This document shows, piece by piece, positions 26,073 through 34,976 of a stretch of 64,000 nucleotides of DNA (positions within the stretch are counted from its first letter, which is position 1; every line of letters starts with the position of its first letter). The position numbers and the translations under genes were made by a program. Below the pieces are notes generated by a model. The model did no database searches. It was not told the origin of the DNA and saw only the letters and a list, made by a program, of their open reading frames with translations. Source of the DNA: Oceanobacillus sojae (GTDB lineage: Bacteria; Bacillota; Bacilli; Bacillales; Amphibacillaceae). The DNA is taken from positions 113,732-177,731 of the forward strand of contig NZ_BJYM01000012.1 in the NCBI RefSeq assembly GCF_007991515.1, in the 5' to 3' direction.

Positions 26073-27293
26073 TTGGCTCAGTCAAAATTTGTTGAAAAGT
26101 TTAAAGCCATCGGACCGGGTGCAATCATTACCGCTTCTTTTATCGGACCAGGTACTGTAACAACTGCAACACGGGCGGGAGCAGGATTTGGGTTTGCTTT
26201 ATTATGGTCCGTTATCTTTGCCATTGTAGCCACGATTATCCTACAGGAGATGGTTGCAAGAATAGGAATAGTAACAAAGCAGGGATTAGGAGAAAATATC
26301 AGGGAACTATTTCAAAATCAAATTCTGAAATTTGCAACAGTATGGATTGTTTTAATAGCTGTCTGTGTAGGATGTGCTGCATACATAAGTGGTGATTTAA
26401 TCGGGACGTCCCTAGGTGTTTCGTATTTAACTGGAATTCCTGAAAACTATGTAGCACCAATTGTTGGTGTAATTATCCTGATTCTCGGTATCGCCGGCGG
26501 CTACAAATTCATGGAAAAACTGATGATTGTCTTTATCGGTATTATGAGTCTTACCTTTATCACAACGATGTTTGTGGCTACTTCAGACGTTCTTGGTGTA
26601 TTAAAAGGAGCTTTTATTCCGACAATCCCACAAGGCTCCATACTAGTCGTTATTGCTTTAATCGGGACTACTGTTGTTCCTTATAACTTCTTCATTCACG
26701 CTTCAACAGTTGGAGAAAAATGGAACAGCGTTAATGACTTAAAAGCAGTGCGTTGGGATACTATTGTTTCCATTACTGTCGGTGGTATTATTACAGCTGC
26801 GATTCTAATCACAGCTGGTGCATTAATTCATGGCACTGAGGTGACAAGTATCGTTGAGCTTGCAGCTCCATTACAGCCTTTAATGGGAGATTTAGCCCCA
26901 ATATTTGTCAGTGTTGGTTTATTCGCTGCCGGTTTTTCTTCAGCTATCGCCTCCCCAATGGGAGCAGCTGTTACTGTCAGCAGCTTTATGAGATGGGAAG
27001 GCGGCTTCTCCAATAAAAAATATAAAATCGTCTTTGCTTTAGTCATTATTTTCGGTATCATCACTTCAGGACTTGGATTTGAACCACTGGAAGTGCTGCT
27101 TATCGCACAAGCATTAAATGGTTTAATCCTGCCGCTTATTGCAATTTTGATTATGATTGTTGTTAATAAGAAAAATACAATGGGTAAGTACGTTAATGCC
27201 CTCTGGTTAAATATTATCGGATGGTTGGTTACTGCTGTAGTAGCATTTCTTGGTATTTACAGCTTAGTAGATGCAATTAACAGCTTTTTATAA
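26073..27293 (+). CDS. Nramp-like transporter lacking the usual metal-site residues
   Basis: A 406-residue, eleven-helix LeuT-fold protein of the Nramp family; TTG start at 26073 after GGAGGAG. Helix 1 carries G25-P26-G27-T28 where divalent-metal Nramps have DPGN. Helix 6 carries V202-P203-Y204-N205 where they have MPHN. The metal-coordinating Asp and Met and the helix 6 His are therefore all replaced. Such changes are known from Nramp-related proteins that move other substrates (for example the Mg-transporting NRMT group). It lies 170 bp downstream of the divergent ureohydrolase on the same strand, so a shared substrate or cofactor is possible. Annotation as a Mn transporter would be unsafe. 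Confidence 0.75.
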   Translation: MAQSKFVEKFKAIGPGAIITASFIGPGTVTTATRAGAGFGFALLWSVIFAIVATIILQEMVARIGIVTKQGLGENIRELFQNQILKFATVWIVLIAVCVGCAAYISGDLIGTSLGVSYLTGIPENYVAPIVGVIILILGIAGGYKFMEKLMIVFIGIMSLTFITTMFVATSDVLGVLKGAFIPTIPQGSILVVIALIGTTVVPYNFFIHASTVGEKWNSVNDLKAVRWDTIVSITVGGIITAAILITAGALIHGTEVTSIVELAAPLQPLMGDLAPIFVSVGLFAAGFSSAIASPMGAAVTVSSFMRWEGGFSNKKYKIVFALVIIFGIITSGLGFEPLEVLLIAQALNGLILPLIAILIMIVVNKKNTMGKYVNALWLNIIGWLVTAVVAFLGIYSLVDAINSFL

Positions 27294-27311
27294 ACCATTA
27301 AAATGATGCTA

Positions 27312-27347
27312 AAAAAATCCAGTCATGCTAGCATGACTGGATTTTTT
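27312..27347. terminator. Bidirectional terminator
   Basis: A perfect 36-bp palindrome (AAAAAATCCAGTCATGCT and its complement) between the convergent Nramp-like and SurA-like genes, with T-runs in both directions. Confidence 0.92.
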
Positions 27348-27358
27348 GCATCTTCTAA

Positions 27359-28105
27359 TTAAATTAACTCTTCAATTTCTGCAGATTCTTTCAGTTCATT
27401 TACTTTTTCTGCATATTGCTCCCGTTGTTTATTCTGTACAATCATTCCTTCAAGCTGAGCTCTGGTTTCGTCATTCAGCTCTCCTATCTCTTGATCACCA
27501 GCCTGCTCTGCCATTTGATCATACATCTCTTCAACTTCTTCATCTGTCACTTCCATATCAAATTCATTTTCCATATATTTTGCGGTTGCAAGGTCAAACT
27601 CTAATTGTTCTGCATACTGTTCTTCGCTTAAATGTAATTGATCGAGCGTGGTTTGAAATTGTTCTTCACCCGCTTCTTTCATTGCATCTAACTCTGTTTG
27701 AACTTCTTCATCTGTCACTTCCACACCAGCTTCAGTTGCTTCCTGCATAATAAGCTCCTGCTCTACCAGGAATTGAATTGTCTCATCCTGCAATGCCTCT
27801 GTATCTTCTACATCTTGTCCTGATTGGAACATTACTGATTTAACCAAAGGATAGGCTCTATTATAAGCATCCCCTTGAACTTCTTCTCCATTTACAGAAA
27901 CAACAGGTTCTTTTTCGTCAAGAAACTCATCATCTTCAAATTCCGGTGTTGCCTGCTCTTGTTGCTCTGGGGCGCCTTCTTGTTGTTCTCCAGCGTTTTC
28001 TTGCTGCTGATCTCCTTCCTTTTTTTCTGCATTGTTATCATCGTTTCCACATGCTGCTAATAGCATGGTTATAATCATCATTATCGTTAATGTAAATTTC
28101 TTCAT
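27359..28105 (-). CDS. SurA-N-domain lipoprotein (PrsA-like chaperone)
   Basis: A 248-residue lipoprotein (lipobox LLAAC, Cys 19) with a Gln/Glu-rich linker (about 30-60), then a SurA_N-type chaperone domain (PVVSVNGEEVQGDAYNRAYP, IQFLVEQELIMQEATEAGVE, VTDEEVQTELD). The parvulin isomerase domain found in PrsA is absent. Such proteins probably assist folding of secreted proteins on the outer face of the membrane. Very acidic overall. Monocistronic, ending at a perfect bidirectional terminator. Confidence 0.8.
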   Translation of the reverse strand: MKKFTLTIMMIITMLLAACGNDDNNAEKKEGDQQQENAGEQQEGAPEQQEQATPEFEDDEFLDEKEPVVSVNGEEVQGDAYNRAYPLVKSVMFQSGQDVEDTEALQDETIQFLVEQELIMQEATEAGVEVTDEEVQTELDAMKEAGEEQFQTTLDQLHLSEEQYAEQLEFDLATAKYMENEFDMEVTDEEVEEMYDQMAEQAGDQEIGELNDETRAQLEGMIVQNKQREQYAEKVNELKESAEIEELI

Positions 28106-28383
28106 TTAAACATCCCTCACTTTAAAAATTTGTCATGTTCCATTCAATCATACATGGTTATCTTGTTTCAAGTTTTCGAGCAATTTATTTTTAACAGATA
28201 ACATGACCTTCCATATATCCTTCCCCACTTTCATAAACAAAAAACTCATGACTTAAAATTAAATTATGAAATACATCCTTTGAAGCTCCATTAATTATTT
28301 AAACGGTTCTTTCGAGGTATTTTCTTTTACTTTAGGGAGATAAGGGCTCCATGTTGTTAATTTCATAAGACAGAAAACAAAAA

Positions 28384-28440
28384 ATATCCTCAAAACTGTT
28401 GAAAGCAATCACACATGACTTTTAACAGTTTTGAGGATAT
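28384..28440 (-). terminator. Terminator of the siderophore-uptake operon
   Basis: A perfect 17-bp stem (ATATCCTCAAAACTGTT with AACAGTTTTGAGGATAT); on the minus strand it is followed by TTTTTTGTTTT, 25 bp after the permease stop at 28465. Confidence 0.88.
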
Positions 28441-28464
28441 AAAAATATTGATAAACTTGAATTA

Positions 28465-29520
28465 TCATAAAGTCTTCCTCTTTAAGATTATAATTAAGAA
28501 TGTTACTCCACCAACGATTTCAATAATAATTGAAACGACGCCTTGAGCGTTAAAAATATGGTTCATAATAAAATATGCACCCGTTAGTATCAAGAATCCG
28601 ATAGCAAGAGCCATTGGAAAAATATATCTGTGATCATAGGTTCGCGCCAGCTGATAACTCAACGTTGCAACCAAAAAGCCAAAGAAAGTCAGCGGACCAA
28701 CTAAAGCTGTTGATATTGACATCAAAATAGAAACTAATACAAGAACATAAATGATACTAAACTTATGATTAACCCCTAAAGAACTGGAAATCTCTTTCCC
28801 GAGTGACAATACATTTAATTTCTTCGCATAAGCAAAGAGGAGGAATGCTACAACGATTACTATTGGAATTGCAATAGGAAAATATTCTACATCTGCATTA
28901 TTGACAGATCCAAACAGCTTTGCCTGTAAAATATCAAACTCAGAAGGTGCAAGCAGTTTTCTCATAAAAGTTGACAAAGATCTTAGTCCCGTTCCGATAA
29001 TGATTCCAACTAAAAGCATAAGCTGTAAATTTCCATACTTTCCAGAAAGTAACCATCCATAAAGGATTAAACACATCGCGACCATAATAGCCACTTGAAA
29101 TAAAAATGATCCAGTACCCATATAACCTATAAACGCAGTGGCACCAAAGAAAAACATGGTGCTCGTATGAATCGTGGAATAAAGTGCTTCAAACCCTAAA
29201 AGCGAAGGAGTTATAACCCGATTATTTGTAACCGATTGGAAAGCAACCGTCGCCAAGCTTTGACATACTGCGGCAATAATCATGGAAACAATAGCCACCA
29301 TTCTTCTTTTAGCAACTGGGATAAAGGATGGGGAGTCTACTGGAACTGGATTATTATAAACTAAAAGTCCATATGAAGAAAGAATACCCAAACCAATCAG
29401 CGTTATCAATAATATCCAATAACGTCTTTCCTCCTTTTTGGAACGGAAAGCTTTAGAAGGTTTATCTTTATTAGGAAGGCTGGAATCCATTTTGACTTTT
29501 TTTTCATTAGTATATTCCAA
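28465..29520 (-). CDS. yclO: Iron-siderophore ABC permease (YclO/FatC type)
   Basis: A 351-residue FecCD-family permease with about nine helices after a charged N-terminus (MEYTNEKKVKMDSSLPNKDK). TTG start at 29520, four bases after the stop of the partner permease and within its ribosome-site region. The helix 2-3 stretch SLATVAFQSVTNNRVITPSLLGFEALY and the C-terminal GAYFIMNHIFNAQGVVSIIIEI match the catechol/petrobactin importer type YclO/FatC rather than FhuB/G. With YclN-like, YclQ-like and YclP-like genes upstream it forms one importer; the symbol reflects family and gene order. Confidence 0.72.
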   Translation of the reverse strand: MEYTNEKKVKMDSSLPNKDKPSKAFRSKKEERRYWILLITLIGLGILSSYGLLVYNNPVPVDSPSFIPVAKRRMVAIVSMIIAAVCQSLATVAFQSVTNNRVITPSLLGFEALYSTIHTSTMFFFGATAFIGYMGTGSFLFQVAIMVAMCLILYGWLLSGKYGNLQLMLLVGIIIGTGLRSLSTFMRKLLAPSEFDILQAKLFGSVNNADVEYFPIAIPIVIVVAFLLFAYAKKLNVLSLGKEISSSLGVNHKFSIIYVLVLVSILMSISTALVGPLTFFGFLVATLSYQLARTYDHRYIFPMALAIGFLILTGAYFIMNHIFNAQGVVSIIIEIVGGVTFLIIILKRKTL

Positions 29521-29524
29521 TTTG

Positions 29525-30538
29525 TTATCCTAGCCTCCTTCTTCTTAACAAAATAACAATAAATACGACTGCCCCCACTGTTCCAAGTATTAAAGAAACA
29601 GGTACCTCAAATGGCATAATAACTGTCCGGGATATGATATCAGCAGCGGTCAAGGCAGCCATTCCGGACACACAAACCCAAGGCAGATTACTCCTGAGAT
29701 CATCTCCTCTAAACATGGAAACAATATTTGGGACAATCAAACCTAAAAACGGCAAGTTTCCAATCACAGCCGCAACAATACCAACTGCGACAGCAATAAG
29801 CGCAGTACCAATAAGAACGATCTGATTATAACTCACGCCAAGACTTTTTGTAACTTCCTCCCCTAGTCCAGCTAATGTCAGTCTATTAGCGTAGATAAAA
29901 ATGAGAAAAGTAATGGCAACAATCAGCCATAGATATTCATATCTTCCGACCTGAATCGATGCAAAAGAGCCTACAAACCAAGTTTCAACACTTTGCGACA
30001 TTTGAAAAACAAGCCCAACAAACGTGGAAACTGCAGAAATAACCGCTCCAAGCATGATCCCGATAATCGGGACAATTAAAGACGATCGAAGCTTCACTCT
30101 TCTTAAAAACAAAAAGAAAACCATCGTTCCTATAAAGGAAAAAATGATTGCTCCGGTCATTCTTTGGAATAAAGTTGGCGCAGGAGATAATAAATAAACA
30201 ACAACTAATCCCAAGCCTGCCCATTCAATCGTTCCTGTTGTGGTAGGTTCAACTAAACGATTCTGTGTAATAAGCTGCATGACGAGCCCGGACATCGCCA
30301 TTGCGGCTCCGGTAAGCATTAGTGCAGCTGTCCTTGGAATACGAGTAATGAAAAACATATCCATTCCATCTTCTCGTCCACGTATGTCGTAAACTCCTAC
30401 AAGCATGGAAATAACACCTAGAATAATAACAATGATGACTGCTAATATAAAAGGCTTTGTCCATATTTTTTGATGATTAGAATGCAGGGGCTGAGAACTC
30501 CCAGCCCCGAACATTTTTTGTATTGTATTTTTTAGCAC
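29525..30538 (-). CDS. yclN: Iron-siderophore ABC permease (YclN/FatD type)
   Basis: A 337-residue FecCD-family permease. Motifs: RIPRTAALMLTGAAMAMSGLVMQLITQNRLVEPTTTG (the family's R-x-P-R-x-L and N-P-L-V region), LGVSYNQIVLIGTAL, and GNLPFLGLIVPNIVSMFRGDD near the C-terminus. It pairs with the downstream permease to form the membrane channel. It is 20 bp downstream of the binding-protein gene and followed after four bases by the second permease. Ends in a basic RRRRLG. Confidence 0.75.
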   Translation of the reverse strand: MLKNTIQKMFGAGSSQPLHSNHQKIWTKPFILAVIIVIILGVISMLVGVYDIRGREDGMDMFFITRIPRTAALMLTGAAMAMSGLVMQLITQNRLVEPTTTGTIEWAGLGLVVVYLLSPAPTLFQRMTGAIIFSFIGTMVFFLFLRRVKLRSSLIVPIIGIMLGAVISAVSTFVGLVFQMSQSVETWFVGSFASIQVGRYEYLWLIVAITFLIFIYANRLTLAGLGEEVTKSLGVSYNQIVLIGTALIAVAVGIVAAVIGNLPFLGLIVPNIVSMFRGDDLRSNLPWVCVSGMAALTAADIISRTVIMPFEVPVSLILGTVGAVVFIVILLRRRRLG

Positions 30539-30558
30539 TATAGTTATACTCCTCTATA

Positions 30559-31614
30559 CTATTCAGCTAAAGTATTTGCAAGGTCTTCAAATAATTTAGT
30601 AAATGTTTGTATGGATTCATTTGTATAGGTGTCTGCTGGTGCATAAACTATCTGTCCTTCAGTAACAGCAGTTGTGTTTTGAAGAGCAGGTGCATTATCA
30701 ATTACATCTTGAGCAGGGGTTGCCTCCTCTTCAGATGATACAGCAGCATCACGATCCATTACGAAAATCCAATCCGGATCCGTTTCTGCAATAGCTTCAA
30801 CAGAAATATCATCACCCTGGTGGTCTGAAGAAGACTGATCAATTTCTAATGACGGCGTCCAATCAAAGATATCATACAGTGGGCCCCAAACACGACCGGA
30901 ATGAGGAGCTGCAAAATTAATGTCTCCACCAGATACGATAACACTCATTATTGTATCTGTTCCATTATAAGCTGATTTAGCATCTTCAATCGCTTGATCA
31001 AAATCAGCTGTCAATTGTTCAGCTTCCTCATTTTTATCAAAAATTTGTCCAAGAGAGTTAGTAACGTCCTTAAATCCATTTTCTAAATTTTCTCCAGGTG
31101 TGTCAGCTTCTTCGGAAACATCAAAGTTAAGATCAATAACAGCTGCATTTGGCACTAATTCTTTTATATCTTCATAATAATTACCAAATCTTTGACCGAC
31201 AATGACAAGCTCAGGGTCTACCGCTGCGATAATTTCAAGGTTTGGTTCACGGTGGTTTCCTATGTTTTCAATTGATTCATCAGTTGCATACGGTATATTT
31301 TCAGGTATTAAATCCCTTGGAGCAGCAGATAATTCAATGCCCCAGTCAGATAACGTTTGAAAAGTTCTACTATCTAAAGAAACTACATTCTCCGGGTTTA
31401 CCGGTACTGTAACAGTTCCATGAGCATCCGTAATTTCTACAGTTGCATCTTCGGCAGAATCCTCTGCTCCTTCATCTGTTTCAGCAGAATCGCTTGTCTG
31501 ATCATCAGCATTTTCATTTTCATCACTTGAATTTGAACAAGCTGCCAGTGTCAATGCAAAGATTGCGAATATTGCTATAATAAACGTTGACTTAAAAAAC
31601 TTTGATTTTCTCAT
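30559..31614 (-). CDS. yclQ: Iron-siderophore binding lipoprotein (YclQ type)
   Basis: A 351-residue lipoprotein (lipobox LAAC, Cys 26) with an acidic linker and a class III FepB/FatB binding fold: ITDAHGTVTVPVNPENVVSL, FQTLSDWGIELSAAPRDL, IGNHREPNLEIIAAVDPELVIVGQR and DPDWIFVMDRDAA. These features fit the petrobactin/catecholate binder YclQ. The gene has its own Fur-like sites upstream (31708-31764), separate from those of the ATPase gene, so it probably has its own promoter. Ligand identity is inferred from homology only. Confidence 0.75.
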   Translation of the reverse strand: MRKSKFFKSTFIIAIFAIFALTLAACSNSSDENENADDQTSDSAETDEGAEDSAEDATVEITDAHGTVTVPVNPENVVSLDSRTFQTLSDWGIELSAAPRDLIPENIPYATDESIENIGNHREPNLEIIAAVDPELVIVGQRFGNYYEDIKELVPNAAVIDLNFDVSEEADTPGENLENGFKDVTNSLGQIFDKNEEAEQLTADFDQAIEDAKSAYNGTDTIMSVIVSGGDINFAAPHSGRVWGPLYDIFDWTPSLEIDQSSSDHQGDDISVEAIAETDPDWIFVMDRDAAVSSEEEATPAQDVIDNAPALQNTTAVTEGQIVYAPADTYTNESIQTFTKLFEDLANTLAE

Positions 31615-32097
31615 TCTCCTACCTCTTCCTTTATGTATGTTTTATTAATGATTAGACTATTTAATTGATCAAATTAATACTCTGCATTATATTTTAGCGC
31701 ATGATTTAAATAATAATTATTATTTCTATTTTTGCTATCACATATTTTTTGATAATGATAATCAATCTCAATTAGTCTGTTTAAAGTATATCAAATTGAG
31801 AAGCGTTGTCAACAGTATTTTGAAATTTATATATAATACAAAAATCACCAATTCAAACGTTTCTTATTTTTGTTTTATCATGAGCAGATTAGGAAAATAC
31901 GTGCCTCACATCATAGACATGCGTGCTCCCTATGAAAGAAGCACGCATGAGTTAGATTAATCATTGCCAGTTAACTGCCACAAAGAAGATGAGTTCCCAG
32001 GTGTTTATTGAGAAACCATGTCAGTCTGCGTATTTATAAGAAAACAACTATCTGCTCGACTTGTTGGCGTTTAGATGCCCCGAACGATTGGCTGTAT
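31615..32097 (-). promoter_or_regulatory. Intergenic region with Fur-like sites
   Basis: 483 bp between the ATPase and binding-protein genes. TGATAATGATAATCA at 31750-31764 matches the Bacillus Fur 7-1-7 consensus TGATAATnATTATCA with one mismatch. An AT palindrome AAATAATAATTATTATTT lies at 31708-31725. A 10-bp stem CATGCGTGCT/AGCACGCATG is at 31918-31949, a possible weak end point for the ATPase transcript since it has no T-run. Nothing else is recognisable. Confidence 0.65.
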
Positions 32098-32868
32098 TTA
32101 ACTTATATGCGAATCAAAGTATACACAAAAACGGCAGCCGTTTTGCATATGGACTGGAATATGCATATCATAGACTTCGTTTAAAGCCTCTGAATTAATA
32201 ATTTCGTGTGTTGGACCATCTTTTATTAGCTGTCCATCTTTTAAAGCTACAATGTAATCCGAATAAACAGAAGCAAAGTTAATATCATGCAATACAATTA
32301 CAACTGTTTTACCCAGCTCATCAACAAGCTTGCGTAATATTTTCATGATTTGTACAGAATGCTTCATATCCAGATTATTTAATGGCTCATCCAGTAATAT
32401 ATATTCTGTGTCTTGGGCAATAACCATAGAAATAAATGCCCGTTGCTTTTGACCTCCGGACAGCTCATCTAAGAACTTATGCTGGATATCTGTTAAGTTC
32501 AGATATTCAATTGCCTGATCGACAATCCGATTATCCTCAGCATTTAGACGGCCTTTTGAGTAAGGATAACGGCCAAACGATACCAATTGCCGAATCGTTA
32601 ATTTTACGTTAAAAAAGTTGGATTGTCTTAAAATGGCAATACGCTTGGCAAATTCATTAGATTTCATATTCTTTATATTATTTTTATCAAGTAATACATC
32701 TCCAGTATCTGCATCAAGCAGTCGGCTTACCATGGAAAGCAACGTTGATTTCCCTGCACCATTTGGTCCAATAAACGACGTAATTTTGTTAGGCTTAATT
32801 TGAACCGATACATCTTTTATAATAGGTTTACTTCCAAACCTCTTTGTCAATCCTTTAATTTCGATCAT
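32098..32868 (-). CDS. yclP: Iron-siderophore ABC transporter ATPase (YclP type)
   Basis: A 256-residue ATPase of the FepC family. Walker A GPNGAGKST (near residue 33), Q-loop ILRQSNFFNVKLT, signature ELSGGQKQRAF, Walker B YILLDEPLNNLD and H-loop VLHDINFA are all present. The C-terminal CRFCVYFDSHIS tail has two cysteines. It energises the YclNO-type permeases. It lies upstream of and apart from the other three genes, with two Fur-type boxes in its own leader; the order differs from the yclNOPQ order of Bacillus subtilis. Confidence 0.78.
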   Translation of the reverse strand: MIEIKGLTKRFGSKPIIKDVSVQIKPNKITSFIGPNGAGKSTLLSMVSRLLDADTGDVLLDKNNIKNMKSNEFAKRIAILRQSNFFNVKLTIRQLVSFGRYPYSKGRLNAEDNRIVDQAIEYLNLTDIQHKFLDELSGGQKQRAFISMVIAQDTEYILLDEPLNNLDMKHSVQIMKILRKLVDELGKTVVIVLHDINFASVYSDYIVALKDGQLIKDGPTHEIINSEALNEVYDMHIPVHMQNGCRFCVYFDSHIS

Positions 32869-33160
32869 CTCGCAGCCCCTACTTTCTTTAAGTATTAACT
32901 AAAAAATAGAAGTAAGTGAAAAAGCATTAGTATGTAACCAGATGCCAAATCTTCCATATATGCAAAGCCTTTCTCTGCATGAATTCAACAAACTTCCTTA
33001 TTTTTAAAATTCATTCAAACTTCATCCAGATAATAATCATTATCAAATTCCAATCATTCTAAATAATAATGATATTCATTATCAATTAGATACCAATACC
33101 TAGTATATCAAATTTTCAGCCATCGTCAATGGAAGATTAATATTAATTAGAGAATAACAA
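32869..33160 (-). promoter_or_regulatory. Promoter region of the ATPase gene with two Fur boxes
   Basis: GATAATAATCATTATCA (33029-33045) is a near-exact Fur box. TAATGATATTCATTATCA (33067-33084), a 7-1-7 palindrome, is a second one. They lie about 160-215 bp before the ATPase start. The rest of the interval is AT-rich with no other recognisable element. Confidence 0.75.
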
Positions 33161-33188
33161 AAAAAACTGCCCCTATTGGCAGTTTTTT
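33161..33188. terminator. Symmetrical terminator downstream of the DsbA-like gene
   Basis: AAAAAACTGCC and GGCAGTTTTTT pair perfectly over 11 bp with a six-base loop, about 100 bp after the DsbA-like gene stop on the minus strand. Confidence 0.82.
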
Positions 33189-33286
33189 CTGATCTTCGTT
33201 CAATTTTTTGTTATATTCATAGTCGTTGGTACTAATTAAAGGAAAGTTCCCTTTAATTTACAAGGGTGTTTATAATAGTTTCTTCT

Positions 33287-34003
33287 TTATTTATTCTCAC
33301 ATCCATCACCAGTACAATAGGATGTTTTATTCTCATTTGGGTTTAATGATTGCAAAACAGGCTTTTCCTGCTCCTCTTGCCAAACTTTTTCAAGTACTTG
33401 TGTAAAAGTCTTTTCCGGCTGTGCACCGGAAACAGCGTATTTTTCATTAAATACGAAGAACGGAACTCCCTGGACACCAAGCTGTTTTGCTAAATCTATA
33501 TCTTCATTAACTTTATTACGAAATTTACAGCTGTCTAATACATTTTCTGCATTCTCTTTATTCAAACCAGTTTCTTCTGCTAAGCGGACCAGTGTATTTT
33601 TATCACTCAGCAGCTCAGAATCTGTGAAATAAGCCTGAAATAAACGCTCTGTCAGTTCAGCTTCTTTATTATTTTCAGCAGCCAGCTTAGCAATTCGATG
33701 CGCGTCAAAGGTATTACTATACTTCATCGTATCAAAATGGTAAGTTAAACCAACTTCTTCAGCTTGATCGGCTACCTGTTTATTCATTACAGATACCTGC
33801 TCTAAAGGAATACCCTTCAGCTCAGAAAATGTCTCAGTAAAGTTTTTATCCGGGATATGCTGCGCAGTCGGGTCAAGCTGATAGCTTCTAAACTGCACTG
33901 CTACTTGATCACGATGTAAAAATTTCTTCAAAGCATGTTCAAACCGGCGTTTTCCAATATAACAAAATGGGCATACAAAGTCAGACCAAATTTCAACTTT
34001 CAT
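33287..34003 (-). CDS. DsbA-family (FrnE-like) thiol oxidoreductase
   Basis: A 238-residue cytosolic thioredoxin-fold protein of the FrnE/DsbA-like group. The active site C-P-F-C is in DFVCPFCYIGKRRFE. The inserted helical domain follows (about 70-160), then the cis-proline loop GVQGVPFFVFNEKYAVSGAQP. The C-terminal tail adds CTGDGC, a possible second redox or metal-binding pair; FrnE proteins with extra C-terminal cysteines are known to work in oxidative stress. ATG at 34003 follows GAGGTG. Monocistronic. Confidence 0.82.
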   Translation of the reverse strand: MKVEIWSDFVCPFCYIGKRRFEHALKKFLHRDQVAVQFRSYQLDPTAQHIPDKNFTETFSELKGIPLEQVSVMNKQVADQAEEVGLTYHFDTMKYSNTFDAHRIAKLAAENNKEAELTERLFQAYFTDSELLSDKNTLVRLAEETGLNKENAENVLDSCKFRNKVNEDIDLAKQLGVQGVPFFVFNEKYAVSGAQPEKTFTQVLEKVWQEEQEKPVLQSLNPNENKTSYCTGDGCENK

Positions 34004-34127
34004 TTATGTTCACCTCAATTTCCTCACTTATTTTAGCACAAGGAAACCTGGGAACAAAGTAATCTGCATTCATTCTCGTCAATGAGTATATTCACACTCA
34101 AAACAGCAGGGTAATAATGAAAGAACA

Positions 34128-34577
34128 TCAATAATTTCTTTTATCTTCTATCGCCCCATCTGCCCGGTAAATGGTCAAGGATGTCCCTTTGTTTTTGGCG
34201 ATTTCCGCAGCTCTTTTCACAGCCTCATCTTTGGTATTAAATATTTGACTTGCCTGACTGGAGCCTGTAGACGCTATAGCCCATCCTTCATCATGGCTAT
34301 AGACCACTTCTCCCTCTTCCAGACGTTCCGGGTTATTTGTTTTTTCTTTCCCCTCTTTAGAGCGTTTTGTTGGCTTTCCGCTTTTTTCATAGCTGCGAAC
34401 CTCTTCTTTATCAGCATTTTCATACCATTCTTTTGCCTGCTCAATAGCTATTGGAATAGCCCTTCCTTCCTGATAGCCGTCATCAAGCATAGAATTAGCA
34501 ATATCAATTGCTTTTTTACGAACAGGTTTTTCAAGTTTTTTCATGGAGCTTGGATAATCATTCATTGTCCAGACCAT
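34128..34577 (-). CDS. DUF2188-domain protein
   Basis: A 149-residue soluble protein. Residues 1-75 form an N-terminal helical part (PSSMKKLEKPVRKKAIDIANSML) seen in ChaB-like or YdaT-like proteins. The C-terminal part (about 95-149) fits DUF2188: GWAIASTGSSQASQIFNTKD, EAVKRAAEIAKNKGTSLTIY, RADGAIEDKRNY. Function unknown. ATG at 34577 (MVWTMNDYPSS) follows GGAGGAG; a longer open frame upstream lacks support. The gene lies 110 bp from the family B repeat. Confidence 0.75.
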   Translation of the reverse strand: MVWTMNDYPSSMKKLEKPVRKKAIDIANSMLDDGYQEGRAIPIAIEQAKEWYENADKEEVRSYEKSGKPTKRSKEGKEKTNNPERLEEGEVVYSHDEGWAIASTGSSQASQIFNTKDEAVKRAAEIAKNKGTSLTIYRADGAIEDKRNY

Positions 34578-34687
34578 TAAGAACTCCTCCTTTTTATATG
34601 GAGTTTTCCCGTTTCTAATTACATAAAACATCTTTACTCATGAGAAAAACCAAGAAAATCACTTGGCCTTTAAAATACTGGTGTTCT

Positions 34688-34976
34688 TTCCAAGAAGATG
34701 TCCACTGCGACGGTTTTCGATGGGACGAGTAATCGCAGTCCCAAAAGAAATACACGGAGACTCCTGTGGGAATGCGCAACACGAAAGGAAGTTCGGTTAA
34801 GTTCGCGACGTCCTGTCTCAGGCACCGAACTGACATACGTCCTATATGCCTCCGCAGGTAAAAAGTGCTCTTCTTTTTTTCGAGGAGATGAGCTCGGGAC
34901 CCACGGAAAGCGTAGTGTATTTCTAGGGTTACGGTTAATCACCCCATGAAACCCGTTGGAGCGGTTACTCTTAAGC
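34688..34976. repeat. Family B interspersed repeat, copy 1 with long inverted ends
   Basis: The right part (GAGGAGATGAGCTCGGGACC, then GCGTAGTGTATTTC and a CACCCCATGAAA stretch) matches copy 2 at 36881-37058 closely. The left 65 bp (34690-34755) is an inverted, diverged version of the right 60 bp (34914-34974): both read GTGTATTTC, a GATTA/GGTTA stretch, a CCCAT motif and GGAGCGG or its equivalent. The whole could fold into one long imperfect hairpin. Accidental open frames cover it on both strands but none looks coding. This is the only content of the 454-bp gap before fni. Confidence 0.8.

Noticed and set aside
31918..31949. 10-bp hairpin as a terminator of the ATPase gene
   Set aside because: No T-run on the relevant strand; only mentioned as a possible weak 3' end.
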